Positions 1 through 7,762 of a stretch of 34,822 bases of DNA are shown here, piece by piece (positions within the stretch are counted from its first letter, which is position 1; each line of letters begins with the position of its first letter). The stretch lies in assembly GCA_022824315.1 (NCBI GenBank), contig JAJEAC010000133.1, positions 1-34,822 of the forward strand. Reading direction: 5' to 3'. A program made the translations under genes and the position numbers. The notes below the pieces were generated by a model. The model did no database searches, was not told where the DNA came from, and worked only from the letters and a program-made list of their open reading frames with translations. This stretch comes from Silicimonas sp. Its GTDB lineage: Bacteria; Pseudomonadota; Alphaproteobacteria; Rhodobacterales; Rhodobacteraceae.

Positions 1-561
1 GATGCGCTGGCGGTCGGTCCTGTCCCGCCCGGCATGGCCGGCCCAGTGCATCCGGTCGGGCGCGAAGTTGAACCAGACCACCTCGGTGCGGACCTGGCCC
101 TGGGTCGTCACCTGAAGCGCGATCCGGCGCCAGTCCCGCAACATGTCCTCGTACAGCGCCGAGGGGTGTCCCGAAACCATCACCTGGCAGGGCAGGCCCT
201 TGAGCAGGTCGAGGAGCGCGACATGGTCGGCCTCCGCGTAGTCGTGGCGGTACCGCCGTCGCGACCGGCGGGTCGCGCGCAGGTACGGCGGGTCGCTGTA
301 GACCAGGTCCTCCCCCTCGAACGGGAAGTCGGCCAGGAACGCGTGCGCGCAGCCGTGCACCAGCTCCACCGGGTAGCCGCACTCGAACCCGTCAATCGCG
401 CGCCGGTCCCGGTCGATGCCGATGCTGCGCGCCGCAGGGGCCTTGCGCTTCATCAGCGCCCCGCCCCCCAAGTGAGTTTCGACATATGCGCGATGCGGGG
501 GCTGGAGTCCCAGCAGCATCTGGCACAGCCCGTTCACGGCCTTGGATCCGAAATGTCCCAT
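1..561 (-). CDS. DNA adenine methyltransferase, Dam/D12 class (3' end beyond window)
   Basis: The minus strand is open for 187 codons from an ATG at 561 to the left edge with no stop, so the gene is cut by the window. The translation starts MGHFGSK, has a motif-I-like segment YVETHLGGGAL at residues 26-36, and the catalytic DPPY tetrapeptide at residues 90-93, preceded by LVYS. These are hallmarks of the D12 class of N6-adenine methyltransferases, which transfer a methyl group from S-adenosylmethionine to adenine in DNA. The order, SAM motif before DPPY, fits Dam-like alpha-class enzymes, and the compact form resembles phage and prophage methylases. A GGGGA stretch lies a few bases before the start. 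It is divergent from the transporter at 1056 and has no evident link to the amine genes. Target sequence cannot be told from this fragment. Confident of family, not of role. Confidence 0.85.
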   Translation of the reverse strand, partial: MGHFGSKAVNGLCQMLLGLQPPHRAYVETHLGGGALMKRKAPAARSIGIDRDRRAIDGFECGYPVELVHGCAHAFLADFPFEGEDLVYSDPPYLRATRRSRRRYRHDYAEADHVALLDLLKGLPCQVMVSGHPSALYEDMLRDWRRIALQVTTQGQVRTEVVWFNFAPDRMHWAGHAGRDRTDRQRI

Positions 562-1055
562 CGGCGGTCCCCGTCGCTCTCGATGACCACCGTTAGCCAG
601 ATCCGTCTACGGTGTCAACCTCCCGCCGCAACCAATGTCGTCATCAATGCCACAGACAGATGGGCAGGGTCCGACCGGCCACGCTCCGTGCCCGGCGGCG
701 GCCGGGGCATTCGCGAACCGCACCGCAACATGCGCGGTCCGGTGATCGGGTCATCGTGTGGACCAAGAGCATGGAAACACCACGCGAAAGGCGCGCGCGC
801 CGGTCACGGCCCGGTCACCGACTTTCCGAAAGTAGACGACAGCCTTCCACCACAATGCAAACAGATCGCCTGTCACACAGACACCAAACCGCGATAAGGG
901 GTGAGCAGTTACTGGTGTTCCATAATTTTGACAGCCGAAGCACCAAAAGACCGTTTTGGCAAATTTTCCTTGCAAAATAAAATTGGAATGGTCCAGACTT
1001 CTATAGATGCGGGTTATCAGCGTCGCTAAGACAGGGACAGAGCAAAGGTGAAGCT
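562..1055. other. Divergent intergenic region, no gene supported
   Basis: This 494-base stretch separates the leftward methyltransferase from the rightward transporter. The first 330 bases are GC-rich with no convincing coding signal; long open frames there are shadows. From about 900 onward the composition turns AT-rich, as expected of a promoter region for the gene at 1056. A perfect TTGACA lies at 928-933 but without a good -10 at the right distance. A TGGCA...TTGCA arrangement near 957-974 looks like a sigma-54 promoter, but its spacing is two bases too long. Confidence 0.5.
943..959. promoter_or_regulatory. Inverted repeat upstream of the transporter gene, possible operator
   Basis: CCAAAA (943-948) and TTTTGG (954-959) form a perfect 6-base dyad with a 5-base spacer, in the AT-rich stretch about 100 bases before the transporter start. 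This is the right place for a regulator site. Which protein would bind is unknown, and a 6-base dyad can arise by chance. Confidence 0.3.
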
Positions 1056-2435
1056 ATGGAAGAGCAACTAGCCGAACTTGCGGCAAAAATCACTGAATTG
1101 GAGGCGAAGGCAGGCGTTACGAACACGATGTTCGCGGAAACCTACTATTACCTCACGATTCCACTGATGGTCATCATTCACGCAGGGTTTCTTGCCTACG
1201 AAATGGGAGCATCGCGGCAAAAGAACGTTCTGGCATCGGGTGTGAAAAACATCCTTGCCTTTGCGTTCATGGTGCCGACCTTCTACTTCTTCGGATGGTG
1301 GATTTACTGGGGCTTTCCGACCGGATTGACCCTTTCGCCGGGCCCCTACGAGATTTCGGGAGCAGGCTACGCGAATGCAATCGCCCTTCCGTGGGTCGAG
1401 TACATGGGTCCGAACATTGCGGACCAGGCCTCCGGCGTGTTCTGGGGTGCATTCACCCTCTTTGCCGCAACAACCGCCTCGATCATGTCTGGTGCAGTCA
1501 TCGAGCGCATTCAGGTCGCGGGCTTCGTGATCCTTGCGGTGGTGCTTGGCAGCTTCGCATGGGTTGTCGCCGCAGCATGGGGCTGGCACGCAGACGGGTG
1601 GCTCGTCACCAAGTTTGGCGTACATGACTTCGGCGCGGCGGGCCTCGTGCACGCAGTAGCCGGGTTCTTCGCCCTGGGCATCCTGATCAATCTCGGTCCC
1701 CGCATCGGCAAGTTCAATGCCGACGGCTCCGCAAACCACCTTGGCGGACACAACCTGCCGTTCACGCTGGTGGGACTGATGCTGATCATCGTCGGCTTCT
1801 GGGGCTTCCTCATGGCTTGCGTGATCATTCCAGGCGAAGCATGGAGCTGGTATTCCGACAAGCCGACAACGATCTACGGCACGCCAATGACCCTCAGTGC
1901 CTTGGCATTCAACATCCTGATGGGTTTTGCGGGCGGAATCATCGGTGCCTGGGCGGTGACACGCGATCCGTTCTGGATGATGTCCGGCGCACTGGCCGGA
2001 ATCATCGGCTGCGCATCGGGCCTCGACGTCTACTGGCCACCTCTCGCATTCATCATGGGCGCCGCCTCCGGTGCGTTGCTCAAGCCCTGCGCCAAGTGGC
2101 TTGAGAGACGCGGCATCGACGATGCCGTCGGGGCAGTCACCGTGCATGGCACGATTGGCCTCTTTGGCCTGATCATGTTCGGTGTCTGGGCAACAGGCCT
2201 TCCTGCGCTGCAAGGTGAAGGGGTCGCGACGGTCACGATCTATGGCCAGGTCGTCGGTGCGATCGTCTTCTTCCTTCTGGGCTTCGTCCCCGGTTACGTG
2301 GTCAGCTGGATCCTGAAGCAGTTTGGACTGCTCCGCGTCGGCGAGGCAGCCGAGATTTCCGGCCTTGACACGGCCAAGGTACCGGTTTCGGCCTATCCAG
2401 AAGGCATCAACATGTCGTCAAGTCCGACAAGCTGA
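1056..2435 (+). CDS. amt: Amt-family ammonium/methylammonium transporter
   Basis: A 459-residue polytopic membrane protein of the Amt/Mep/Rh family, with about eleven hydrophobic segments. The two pore histidines of the family are visible in LVHAVAG (near residue 204) and TVHGTIG (near residue 365). It conducts ammonium and usually methylammonium across the inner membrane. Unlike AmtB it shows no cleavable signal peptide. It begins instead with a charged stretch, MEEQLAELAAKITELEAKAG, with heptad-like leucine/isoleucine spacing that suggests a short coiled coil. The start is supported by an AAAGGTG motif a few bases upstream. No glnK/PII gene lies next to it; instead a 64-residue membrane protein and gmaS follow on the same strand. 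Uptake of methylamine, or recapture of leaked ammonium, is the inferred job. Confidence 0.93.
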   Translation: MEEQLAELAAKITELEAKAGVTNTMFAETYYYLTIPLMVIIHAGFLAYEMGASRQKNVLASGVKNILAFAFMVPTFYFFGWWIYWGFPTGLTLSPGPYEISGAGYANAIALPWVEYMGPNIADQASGVFWGAFTLFAATTASIMSGAVIERIQVAGFVILAVVLGSFAWVVAAAWGWHADGWLVTKFGVHDFGAAGLVHAVAGFFALGILINLGPRIGKFNADGSANHLGGHNLPFTLVGLMLIIVGFWGFLMACVIIPGEAWSWYSDKPTTIYGTPMTLSALAFNILMGFAGGIIGAWAVTRDPFWMMSGALAGIIGCASGLDVYWPPLAFIMGAASGALLKPCAKWLERRGIDDAVGAVTVHGTIGLFGLIMFGVWATGLPALQGEGVATVTIYGQVVGAIVFFLLGFVPGYVVSWILKQFGLLRVGEAAEISGLDTAKVPVSAYPEGINMSSSPTS

Positions 2436-2458
2436 ACACAGGTCAAGGAGTAGAATCC

Positions 2459-2653
2459 ATGGGATATGACATCGCAAACTGGGACGCCGTTGAAGGTGCC
2501 CTCTACATGGGAGCGCATTCCTCCTGGGAGGTGATCTGGACGATCATCGCCGCGCTGGTCTGCATCGGAGCGGTGTATCTCGGCTCGAGGCATGAGCTTG
2601 ATGCGTACAAGCGCATGCAGGAAGGCAAGGACGTCGAGTCCGGCCACGGCTGA
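2459..2653 (+). CDS. Small single-TM membrane protein between amt and gmaS
   Basis: A 64-residue protein with a strong start: AAGGAG at 2445-2450, eight bases before the ATG. It begins 23 bases after the transporter stop. The N-terminal 25 residues are soluble and aromatic/acidic, then comes one hydrophobic segment (VIWTIIAALVCIGAVYLG, about residues 24-41), then a charged tail rich in Lys, Glu and Asp. No family is recognised. Its position and its own ribosome-binding site suggest it is translated with the transporter and could be an accessory or regulatory subunit. A tight hairpin follows immediately. Function unknown. Confidence 0.75.
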   Translation: MGYDIANWDAVEGALYMGAHSSWEVIWTIIAALVCIGAVYLGSRHELDAYKRMQEGKDVESGHG

Positions 2654-2670
2654 TGCCCGAACAAGACGGA

Positions 2671-2699
2671 TGCGGGCCGCCCAAGCCGGGCGGCCCGCA
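2671..2699 (+). terminator. Strong GC hairpin after the transporter pair
   Basis: A perfect 12-base stem, TGCGGGCCGCCC at 2671-2682 and its complement at 2688-2699, with loop AAGCC, starts 17 bases after the small-protein stop. No T-run follows, so it may be a partial terminator or an mRNA 3'-end stabiliser that lowers read-through into gmaS rather than a full stop. Confidence 0.6.
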
Positions 2700-2759
2700 A
2701 TCATTCGAACAACGCCGTGCGCGAGCGCAAAGCATCAAGGAAAACGGGAGACGAAAGTA

Positions 2760-4067
2760 ATGGCAGCCAACCTCGCCACCTATGCCAAGAAGAACCGGAT
2801 CCAGTTCTTCCTCTTCAACTTCACCGACCTGTTCGGCGTGCAACGTGCCAAGCTCGTGCCGACAAGCGCGGTGGCCGACATGCAGAAATCCGGTGCAGGA
2901 TTCGCAGGCTTTGCGGCATGGCTGGACATGACACCCGCCCACCCGGACATGATGGTGATGCCAGATGCATCTTCCGTCATCCAGTTGCCGTGGAAGCCGG
3001 AACTCGCCTGGGTCGCGGGAAATCCCTGGCTCAACGATGCGCCGGTCGCGCAAGCCCCTCGCAATGTGCTCCTGACCTTGGCCAAGGAAGCCGCCAGCGA
3101 CAACCACGTTTTGATGACGGGAGTCGAACCGGAGTTCCACCTGATCGACGCCGACGGCTCGGACATTTCCGATCCTCGCGACACGCAGGAAAAGCCCTGC
3201 TACGACCAGCTCGCCCTGATGCGTCGCTACGAAGTCATTGCCGAGATATGCCGCCACATGGAGGCTCTTGGCTGGGGACCCTACCAGAACGACCATGAGG
3301 ATGCGAACGGTCAGTTTGAAATCAACTGGGACTACTCGGAGGCGGTGACGACTGCCGATCGGGCCGTGTTCTTCAAGTTCATGGTGAAGGAGGTCGCGGC
3401 ACGGCACGGCTTCCGCGCAACTTTCATGCCGAAGCCATTTGCGCACCTGACGGGCAACGGGTGCCATGCTCACATTTCGCTCTGGTCAAGAACGGGCAAG
3501 AAAAACCACTTCGCCGACAACAAGGACGAAATGGGCCTGTCCAAGACATGCCATCACTTCATCGGCGGGTTGATGAAACACGCGCCGGCGCTTGCCGCGC
3601 TCGGCAATCCGACGGTCAACAGCTACAAGCGCATCAACGCGCCGACGACGACGTCTGGAGCCACCTGGTCACCGAACTCGATCACGTATGGCGGCAACAA
3701 TCGGACCCATATGATTCGCATTCCCGATGCAGGACGCATCGAGCTTCGGCTGGCCGATGGCGCGGCCAATCCGTATCTCCTGATGGCAGGCATATTGGCC
3801 GCCGGCCGTCTAGGGATCGCGAAAAAGGCCAATCCCGGAAAGCGCATGGACTTCGATGCCTACGCGGAACCGGAGAGGCTCAGGAATGCCGGCAAGCTGC
3901 CGCTCAATCTCCTGGATGCCCTGCGAGCTCTTGAGGTGGACACGGACTTCAATGGCGCTCTCGGAAAGGAGTTCACGGCTGCATACCTCAAGCTGAAAAC
4001 GGAAGAGTGGAACAGCTACTCCCGTCACCTGACAGACTGGGAACGGGAGCGGACGCTCGACTGCTGA
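2760..4067 (+). CDS. gmaS: Gamma-glutamylmethylamide synthetase (type III glutamine synthetase family)
   Basis: A 435-residue glutamine-synthetase-fold enzyme, the usual GmaS length. Active-site landmarks are in order: EPE at 123-125, HEDANGQFE at 179-187, GNGCHAHISLW at 232-242 with both histidines, NSYKR, and an IELR segment followed by NPYL. The overall pattern, including FGVQRAKLVP and SGATWSPN, matches the GlnT/GmaS group of alphaproteobacteria. GmaS ligates methylamine to the gamma-carboxylate of glutamate using ATP, the entry step of the N-methylglutamate pathway. The ATG at 2760 is chosen because the family N-terminus begins there and GGGAG lies about 10 bases upstream; longer in-frame starts would run through the hairpin. 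Plain glutamine synthetase activity (GlnT) is the alternative, but tmm, tdm, the mgs-like and mgd-like genes all lie in the same window. Confidence 0.85.
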   Translation: MAANLATYAKKNRIQFFLFNFTDLFGVQRAKLVPTSAVADMQKSGAGFAGFAAWLDMTPAHPDMMVMPDASSVIQLPWKPELAWVAGNPWLNDAPVAQAPRNVLLTLAKEAASDNHVLMTGVEPEFHLIDADGSDISDPRDTQEKPCYDQLALMRRYEVIAEICRHMEALGWGPYQNDHEDANGQFEINWDYSEAVTTADRAVFFKFMVKEVAARHGFRATFMPKPFAHLTGNGCHAHISLWSRTGKKNHFADNKDEMGLSKTCHHFIGGLMKHAPALAALGNPTVNSYKRINAPTTTSGATWSPNSITYGGNNRTHMIRIPDAGRIELRLADGAANPYLLMAGILAAGRLGIAKKANPGKRMDFDAYAEPERLRNAGKLPLNLLDALRALEVDTDFNGALGKEFTAAYLKLKTEEWNSYSRHLTDWERERTLDC

Positions 4068-4068
4068 C

Positions 4069-5250
4069 GTGAATCTCCCCTATATCGACATCGCAAGGCC
4101 CGGGTTTTCCACCAAATCACGCGAAGTCATGGATGCGCGCTCCGAATCCTGGTGTGCCAGAACTCCATTCGGTCTTGCAGTGCTCAGGCACCGGCAGGCG
4201 GGGCAACTCCTGCGCGACCGGCGGCTCCGGCAGGGCAGTCACGCCTGGCCGGATATCATCGGCATTTCCGGGAGATTTGCCGAATTCTGGAAGTCCAGCC
4301 TCATCTCAATCGAAGGAACCGAACACAAAAGACTGCGCAGGATTGCTCAGTCCGCGCTCTCCAACGACTTCGTGCTGTCGCTTGAGCCAGCCTTTCGCGG
4401 CATTGCCGCCGACCTTGCAGACAACCTTCGAGAAACGGACACGTTCGAATTCGTGGACTCTCTAAGCGAACCGTTTGCGGGACGCGCAATTGCCACGCTC
4501 CTGGCTCTGCCGGCCAGCGATGCCGACGAAATTGCCAAGGATGCAAGCACGCTCGGCCTTGCGATGGGACTCAATGCCAGGAATCACGAGGCAGCGGTCA
4601 ATGCCGCGTGCTCCCGCCTGAGCGAACTCGCGGCCGAATTGATCGACCGAGCACGGCACGGTCGAGACAGCATCGGATACGTGGCGCGGCTGGTCAGGGA
4701 GGCCGATGCCACCGGATTCGCGGACAGGCAAGCGCTCATCGACCTGGTGGTGATCTCGATATTCGGCGGAGTGGACACGACGCGCGCCCAACTTGCATTC
4801 GCCGCATACCTGTTCGCGCAACACGCGGACCAGTGGCTCTGGTTGCGTCAGAATCCCGAAATGGTGCCTCAGGCGATCGAGGAAGTGATCCGCCGCTACC
4901 CGACCACGACCTGGGCGACACGGGAGGCGCTGCAGACCTTTGAACACGACGGCGTCGAAATACGGAAGGGCGCCACCATCCACATCTTCGTGCATGCGAC
5001 CGCCACCGATCCGGCAACCGGAGTGGACGAAACCTTCAACATTCGTGAACCGCAGAAATCACATTTCGGCTTTGGTGCCGGCGCACATCACTGCCTTGGC
5101 CAGTTCGTTGCCCGCACAGACATGGCCGCGGCGCTTTTCGAGCTTCTTGGTCGCTGGCAGGGAATCACGCTTGTCGGCCGGCCGGAATTCCTTCCAGACA
5201 GCGGGAACACAAGCCCGGCCTGCCTCGTGATCCGGCCGACCTGGGCCTGA
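4069..5250 (+). CDS. Cytochrome P450, directly behind gmaS
   Basis: A 393-residue soluble bacterial P450. The heme loop FGFGAGAHHCLG gives the thiolate ligand Cys342. The oxygen-activating I-helix reads GGVDTT (233-238), the K-helix EVIR lies at 272-275, and a helix-C EHKRLRR at 85-91. The GTG start is one base after the gmaS stop, so the two are almost certainly co-transcribed and translationally coupled. Bacterial P450s need a ferredoxin and reductase; neither is in the window. Substrate is unknown. Placement among methylamine genes, and the classic N-dealkylation chemistry of P450s, make a methylated or alkylated amine a reasonable guess, but nothing in the sequence shows it. It converges on tdm. 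Confidence 0.9.
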   Translation: MNLPYIDIARPGFSTKSREVMDARSESWCARTPFGLAVLRHRQAGQLLRDRRLRQGSHAWPDIIGISGRFAEFWKSSLISIEGTEHKRLRRIAQSALSNDFVLSLEPAFRGIAADLADNLRETDTFEFVDSLSEPFAGRAIATLLALPASDADEIAKDASTLGLAMGLNARNHEAAVNAACSRLSELAAELIDRARHGRDSIGYVARLVREADATGFADRQALIDLVVISIFGGVDTTRAQLAFAAYLFAQHADQWLWLRQNPEMVPQAIEEVIRRYPTTTWATREALQTFEHDGVEIRKGATIHIFVHATATDPATGVDETFNIREPQKSHFGFGAGAHHCLGQFVARTDMAAALFELLGRWQGITLVGRPEFLPDSGNTSPACLVIRPTWA

Positions 5251-5267
5251 CTGCCGGTGCGCCAAAG

Positions 5268-5360
5268 GGTCCCGCACCGCATCGCCGACCTCTTGCAAGC
5301 CACGCCAACAAGAGAGGCGAAGGAAGCGTGACACGAGTCCGAATGTCTCGGTGCGGGACC
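5268..5360. repeat. Long inverted repeat in the P450/tdm convergent gap
   Basis: GGTCCCGCACCG (5268-5279) and its exact complement (5349-5360) bracket the gap between two convergent genes. A nested pair, CTCTTG (5290-5295) and CAAGAG (5309-5314), lies inside. The RNA would fold from either strand, so a bidirectional terminator or a mutual read-through barrier is likely. There is no T-run. Confidence 0.55.
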
Positions 5361-5383
5361 GTTGCCAGTGCCCGAGGGGCAAC

Positions 5384-7762
5384 TCACGCGTTGCCGTAAT
5401 TTCCACGCACGCGTTGCTTGGTTGGATCAAAGTGTGGAAAGGGCACGACGATGGCCCGAAGTCGCTTCTGCTGCCCGTCAAGCTGGCCGACTTCGATCTC
5501 GCTTCCTTCAGTCGCATGAACGATTGCAACGCGAGCCAGTGCGATCGTCTTTCCGAGCACGGGTGACTTCGTGGCACTCGTAATCTCTCCGACTTGCGCC
5601 TTTCCAATCATGACACGGTCTCCCGGTGACGGCACAATGCCGCCCTCAACGTCAAGACCGACAAGCTTGCGGTGCGGATGCGACCTTCGCTCAAGAAGTG
5701 CATCGCGCCCGATGAAGTCATCTTCCTTGGTGTCCAAGGGAACTGTGAATCCAATGCCGGCCTCGAATGGATCCGTCGTGTCGTCGAATTCGGATCCTGC
5801 GAAGATCAGCCCGGCTTCAATCCGCATCATGTCCAGTGCGGCGAGGCCAAGCGGAGTCAACCCGAACTCCTTCCCGGCCTCCCAGATCCTGTCAAAGACC
5901 TCCACGGCATCCCTGGGATGACAAAACACTTCGTAGCCCAATTCGCCGGAATAGCCGGTTCGTGAAATCACGGCCGCGGTTCCATCGAAGTCACCCACCC
6001 GTGCAACGGTCAGCCGGAACCAACGCAATTCCCGTATCGTTGGCTGTGTAGGCGGCACCCAGAAGACCTTGTCCAATATGTCTCGCGAATGGCGTCCTTG
6101 AACCGCTACGTTGTGCAACTGATCTGTCGAGGGTCGAACCCAGGCATTGAGCCCGTGCTCCCGGGCCTGTTCCTTAAGCCAGAGGCCTGACGTGTCGTTG
6201 CCTCCGATCCAGCGAAAATTGTTGTCGCCCAACCGATAGATCGTGCCGTCGTCGATCATGCCACCGTGCTCGTAGCACATAGCGGTATAGCTCACCTGCC
6301 CTACGCTGATCCGTTTCGCATTCCGGGTCACGCAGAGTTGCAAGAGTTTCTCGGCATCAGGACCTGTCACCTCGTACTTTCGCAGAGGCGAGAGATCCAT
6401 GATGGCGGCCCGTTCGCGCACGGCCCAATACTCCTCGATCGCGCCGTGGTTGGTGAACGTGTTCGGCAACCAGTATCCGTTGTATTCCACGAAGTCGCGG
6501 GTGTGCCGCGCAAAGCAATCGTGAAACGCGGTCTTTCTGGTCTCTTCCACATCAGCCTCCGCAGATTTTCTGTAGCCGACGGAGCGGCTGAATTCCTCGC
6601 CTGCGCCATAAGTGCGAACCTGGATGTCGGTCGGGTTCCAGCCGTTGGCAGGGTCAACGTCGCAGGGACAGGCCGTCGACACGCAGACCAGGTCGGAAAG
6701 CGCCCGCAGCAACACGTAGTCGCCCGGCCGTGACCACGGATCGTCCATGGAGATCGAGTTCGTCTCGTCCAGCATGGTGTTGAAGAAGAAGTTGATCGCC
6801 GGCCAGCCGCCGCGAGGGCGAATGTCAAACCGCGCAAGGTCGGCATTCATGTTGTCCGAACAATTGACGTGCCCGGGATAACCCATGTCCTCGTAGTAGC
6901 GCGCCGTGCAGGCAAGGCCGAACGTATCGTGCCGCCCACACGTGTCCTGAACGATTTCCACCAGGGGTTCCTGATCCACGGTCCAGTATTTCGAGAAGAT
7001 GCCGGGCCTTGGATACAAGCTGCCCATCAGGCTCCGCGTGGTGGTGGGATCGATTTCGCGTTCGATGCCCTTGTCCAGAGCGCGCAGGCTGAATGCCTGG
7101 AAATCAGAACATTCCCTGCCTTTGACGTCGAGGATCTGGATGTACTCGCCTTTGCGGACCTCGTATGTGACCGAGTTGCCTGGCTGGATGTTCGCGTCGA
7201 ATCGCGGCTCCGCCAAGGGATCTGGCGGCCCGATTTCGTCCTTGCCTTCCCCAGGCGCGGCACGACGGACGTAGAGAGCGAGCTCCGTCGGAGCATCTTG
7301 ACGTTCCGGGCTCATGGGACCCCCGGGAGCGACACAGATCAGAAGGCCGTCACATTCCGCACGGAACTCCCTGAAGTCGCCAGGACGCGAACCTTCTGCG
7401 AAAACCGCCACTGAATCGCCCGTTTCCAGATTGAAACCAGCCGCATCCAAGGCGCTCAATACCCTTTTCCCGGAGCGGCCTCCTTCGGAGAGCATGGCTA
7501 TCGTGGCCGCCGGCCTGCCCTGCCCCTTTGCGCCGAGCATCGCGGCGTCCGAACTTCCGTCCGGTGCAAAGAGAACGAGTTCGCACGGCTGCAAGCCGTC
7601 GCGATCCTGCACGATGATGCCGTCACCCCTGAAAACCTGAACGGTGCGCGAACCGCCGCCCGGCACCGGGTGTCGCTCCACCCCGTGCGGCAGGATTGGC
7701 AGGCCCGGCGCGATGACGCCTGAACGCTCCCAAGGTACCGGGTGAATGGGGTGCACTGTCAT
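5384..7762 (-). CDS. tdm: Trimethylamine N-oxide demethylase (aldolase), DUF1989-GcvT fusion
   Basis: A 792-residue two-domain protein. The N-terminal half carries a DUF1989-type region with cysteines in GRECSDFQ, DTCGRHDTFGLAC and STACPCDVDPANGW, which are expected metal-site elements. The C-terminal half (about residue 410 onward) is a GcvT/T-protein tetrahydrofolate-binding domain, with RAAIMDLSPLRKYEV and the RTGYSGELGYEVF motif. This architecture is that of Tdm, which splits TMAO to dimethylamine and formaldehyde, the folate domain capturing the C1 unit. The ATG at 7762 overlaps the tmoW stop (ATGA) and gives a start MTVHPIHPVPWERSG; the longer open frame is spurious. It is the last gene of the tmm-tmoX-tmoV-tmoW-tdm series. 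A dimethylsulfoniopropionate-demethylase-like GcvT protein is the main alternative but would lack the DUF1989 half. Confidence 0.88.
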   Translation of the reverse strand: MTVHPIHPVPWERSGVIAPGLPILPHGVERHPVPGGGSRTVQVFRGDGIIVQDRDGLQPCELVLFAPDGSSDAAMLGAKGQGRPAATIAMLSEGGRSGKRVLSALDAAGFNLETGDSVAVFAEGSRPGDFREFRAECDGLLICVAPGGPMSPERQDAPTELALYVRRAAPGEGKDEIGPPDPLAEPRFDANIQPGNSVTYEVRKGEYIQILDVKGRECSDFQAFSLRALDKGIEREIDPTTTRSLMGSLYPRPGIFSKYWTVDQEPLVEIVQDTCGRHDTFGLACTARYYEDMGYPGHVNCSDNMNADLARFDIRPRGGWPAINFFFNTMLDETNSISMDDPWSRPGDYVLLRALSDLVCVSTACPCDVDPANGWNPTDIQVRTYGAGEEFSRSVGYRKSAEADVEETRKTAFHDCFARHTRDFVEYNGYWLPNTFTNHGAIEEYWAVRERAAIMDLSPLRKYEVTGPDAEKLLQLCVTRNAKRISVGQVSYTAMCYEHGGMIDDGTIYRLGDNNFRWIGGNDTSGLWLKEQAREHGLNAWVRPSTDQLHNVAVQGRHSRDILDKVFWVPPTQPTIRELRWFRLTVARVGDFDGTAAVISRTGYSGELGYEVFCHPRDAVEVFDRIWEAGKEFGLTPLGLAALDMMRIEAGLIFAGSEFDDTTDPFEAGIGFTVPLDTKEDDFIGRDALLERRSHPHRKLVGLDVEGGIVPSPGDRVMIGKAQVGEITSATKSPVLGKTIALARVAIVHATEGSEIEVGQLDGQQKRLRAIVVPFPHFDPTKQRVRGNYGNA

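Noticed and set aside
34-897. 287-codon plus-strand open frame at the left edge
   Set aside because: It is antisense to the DPPY-containing methyltransferase over 1-561, and its translation is Arg/Pro/His-rich with no family pattern; a GC-rich shadow.
881-918. ACACCA/TGGTGT dyad before the amt promoter region
   Set aside because: Only six bases per arm with a 26-base spacer; likely chance, and less convincing than the 943-959 dyad.
957-974. Sigma-54 promoter candidate upstream of amt
   Set aside because: TGGCA and TTGCA elements are present, but the GG to GC spacing is 14 instead of 12 bases, outside what sigma-54 tolerates.
1068-2213. 381-codon minus-strand frame opposite amt
   Set aside because: Composition is Cys/His/Arg-rich low-information sequence, and the plus strand encodes a clear Amt protein.
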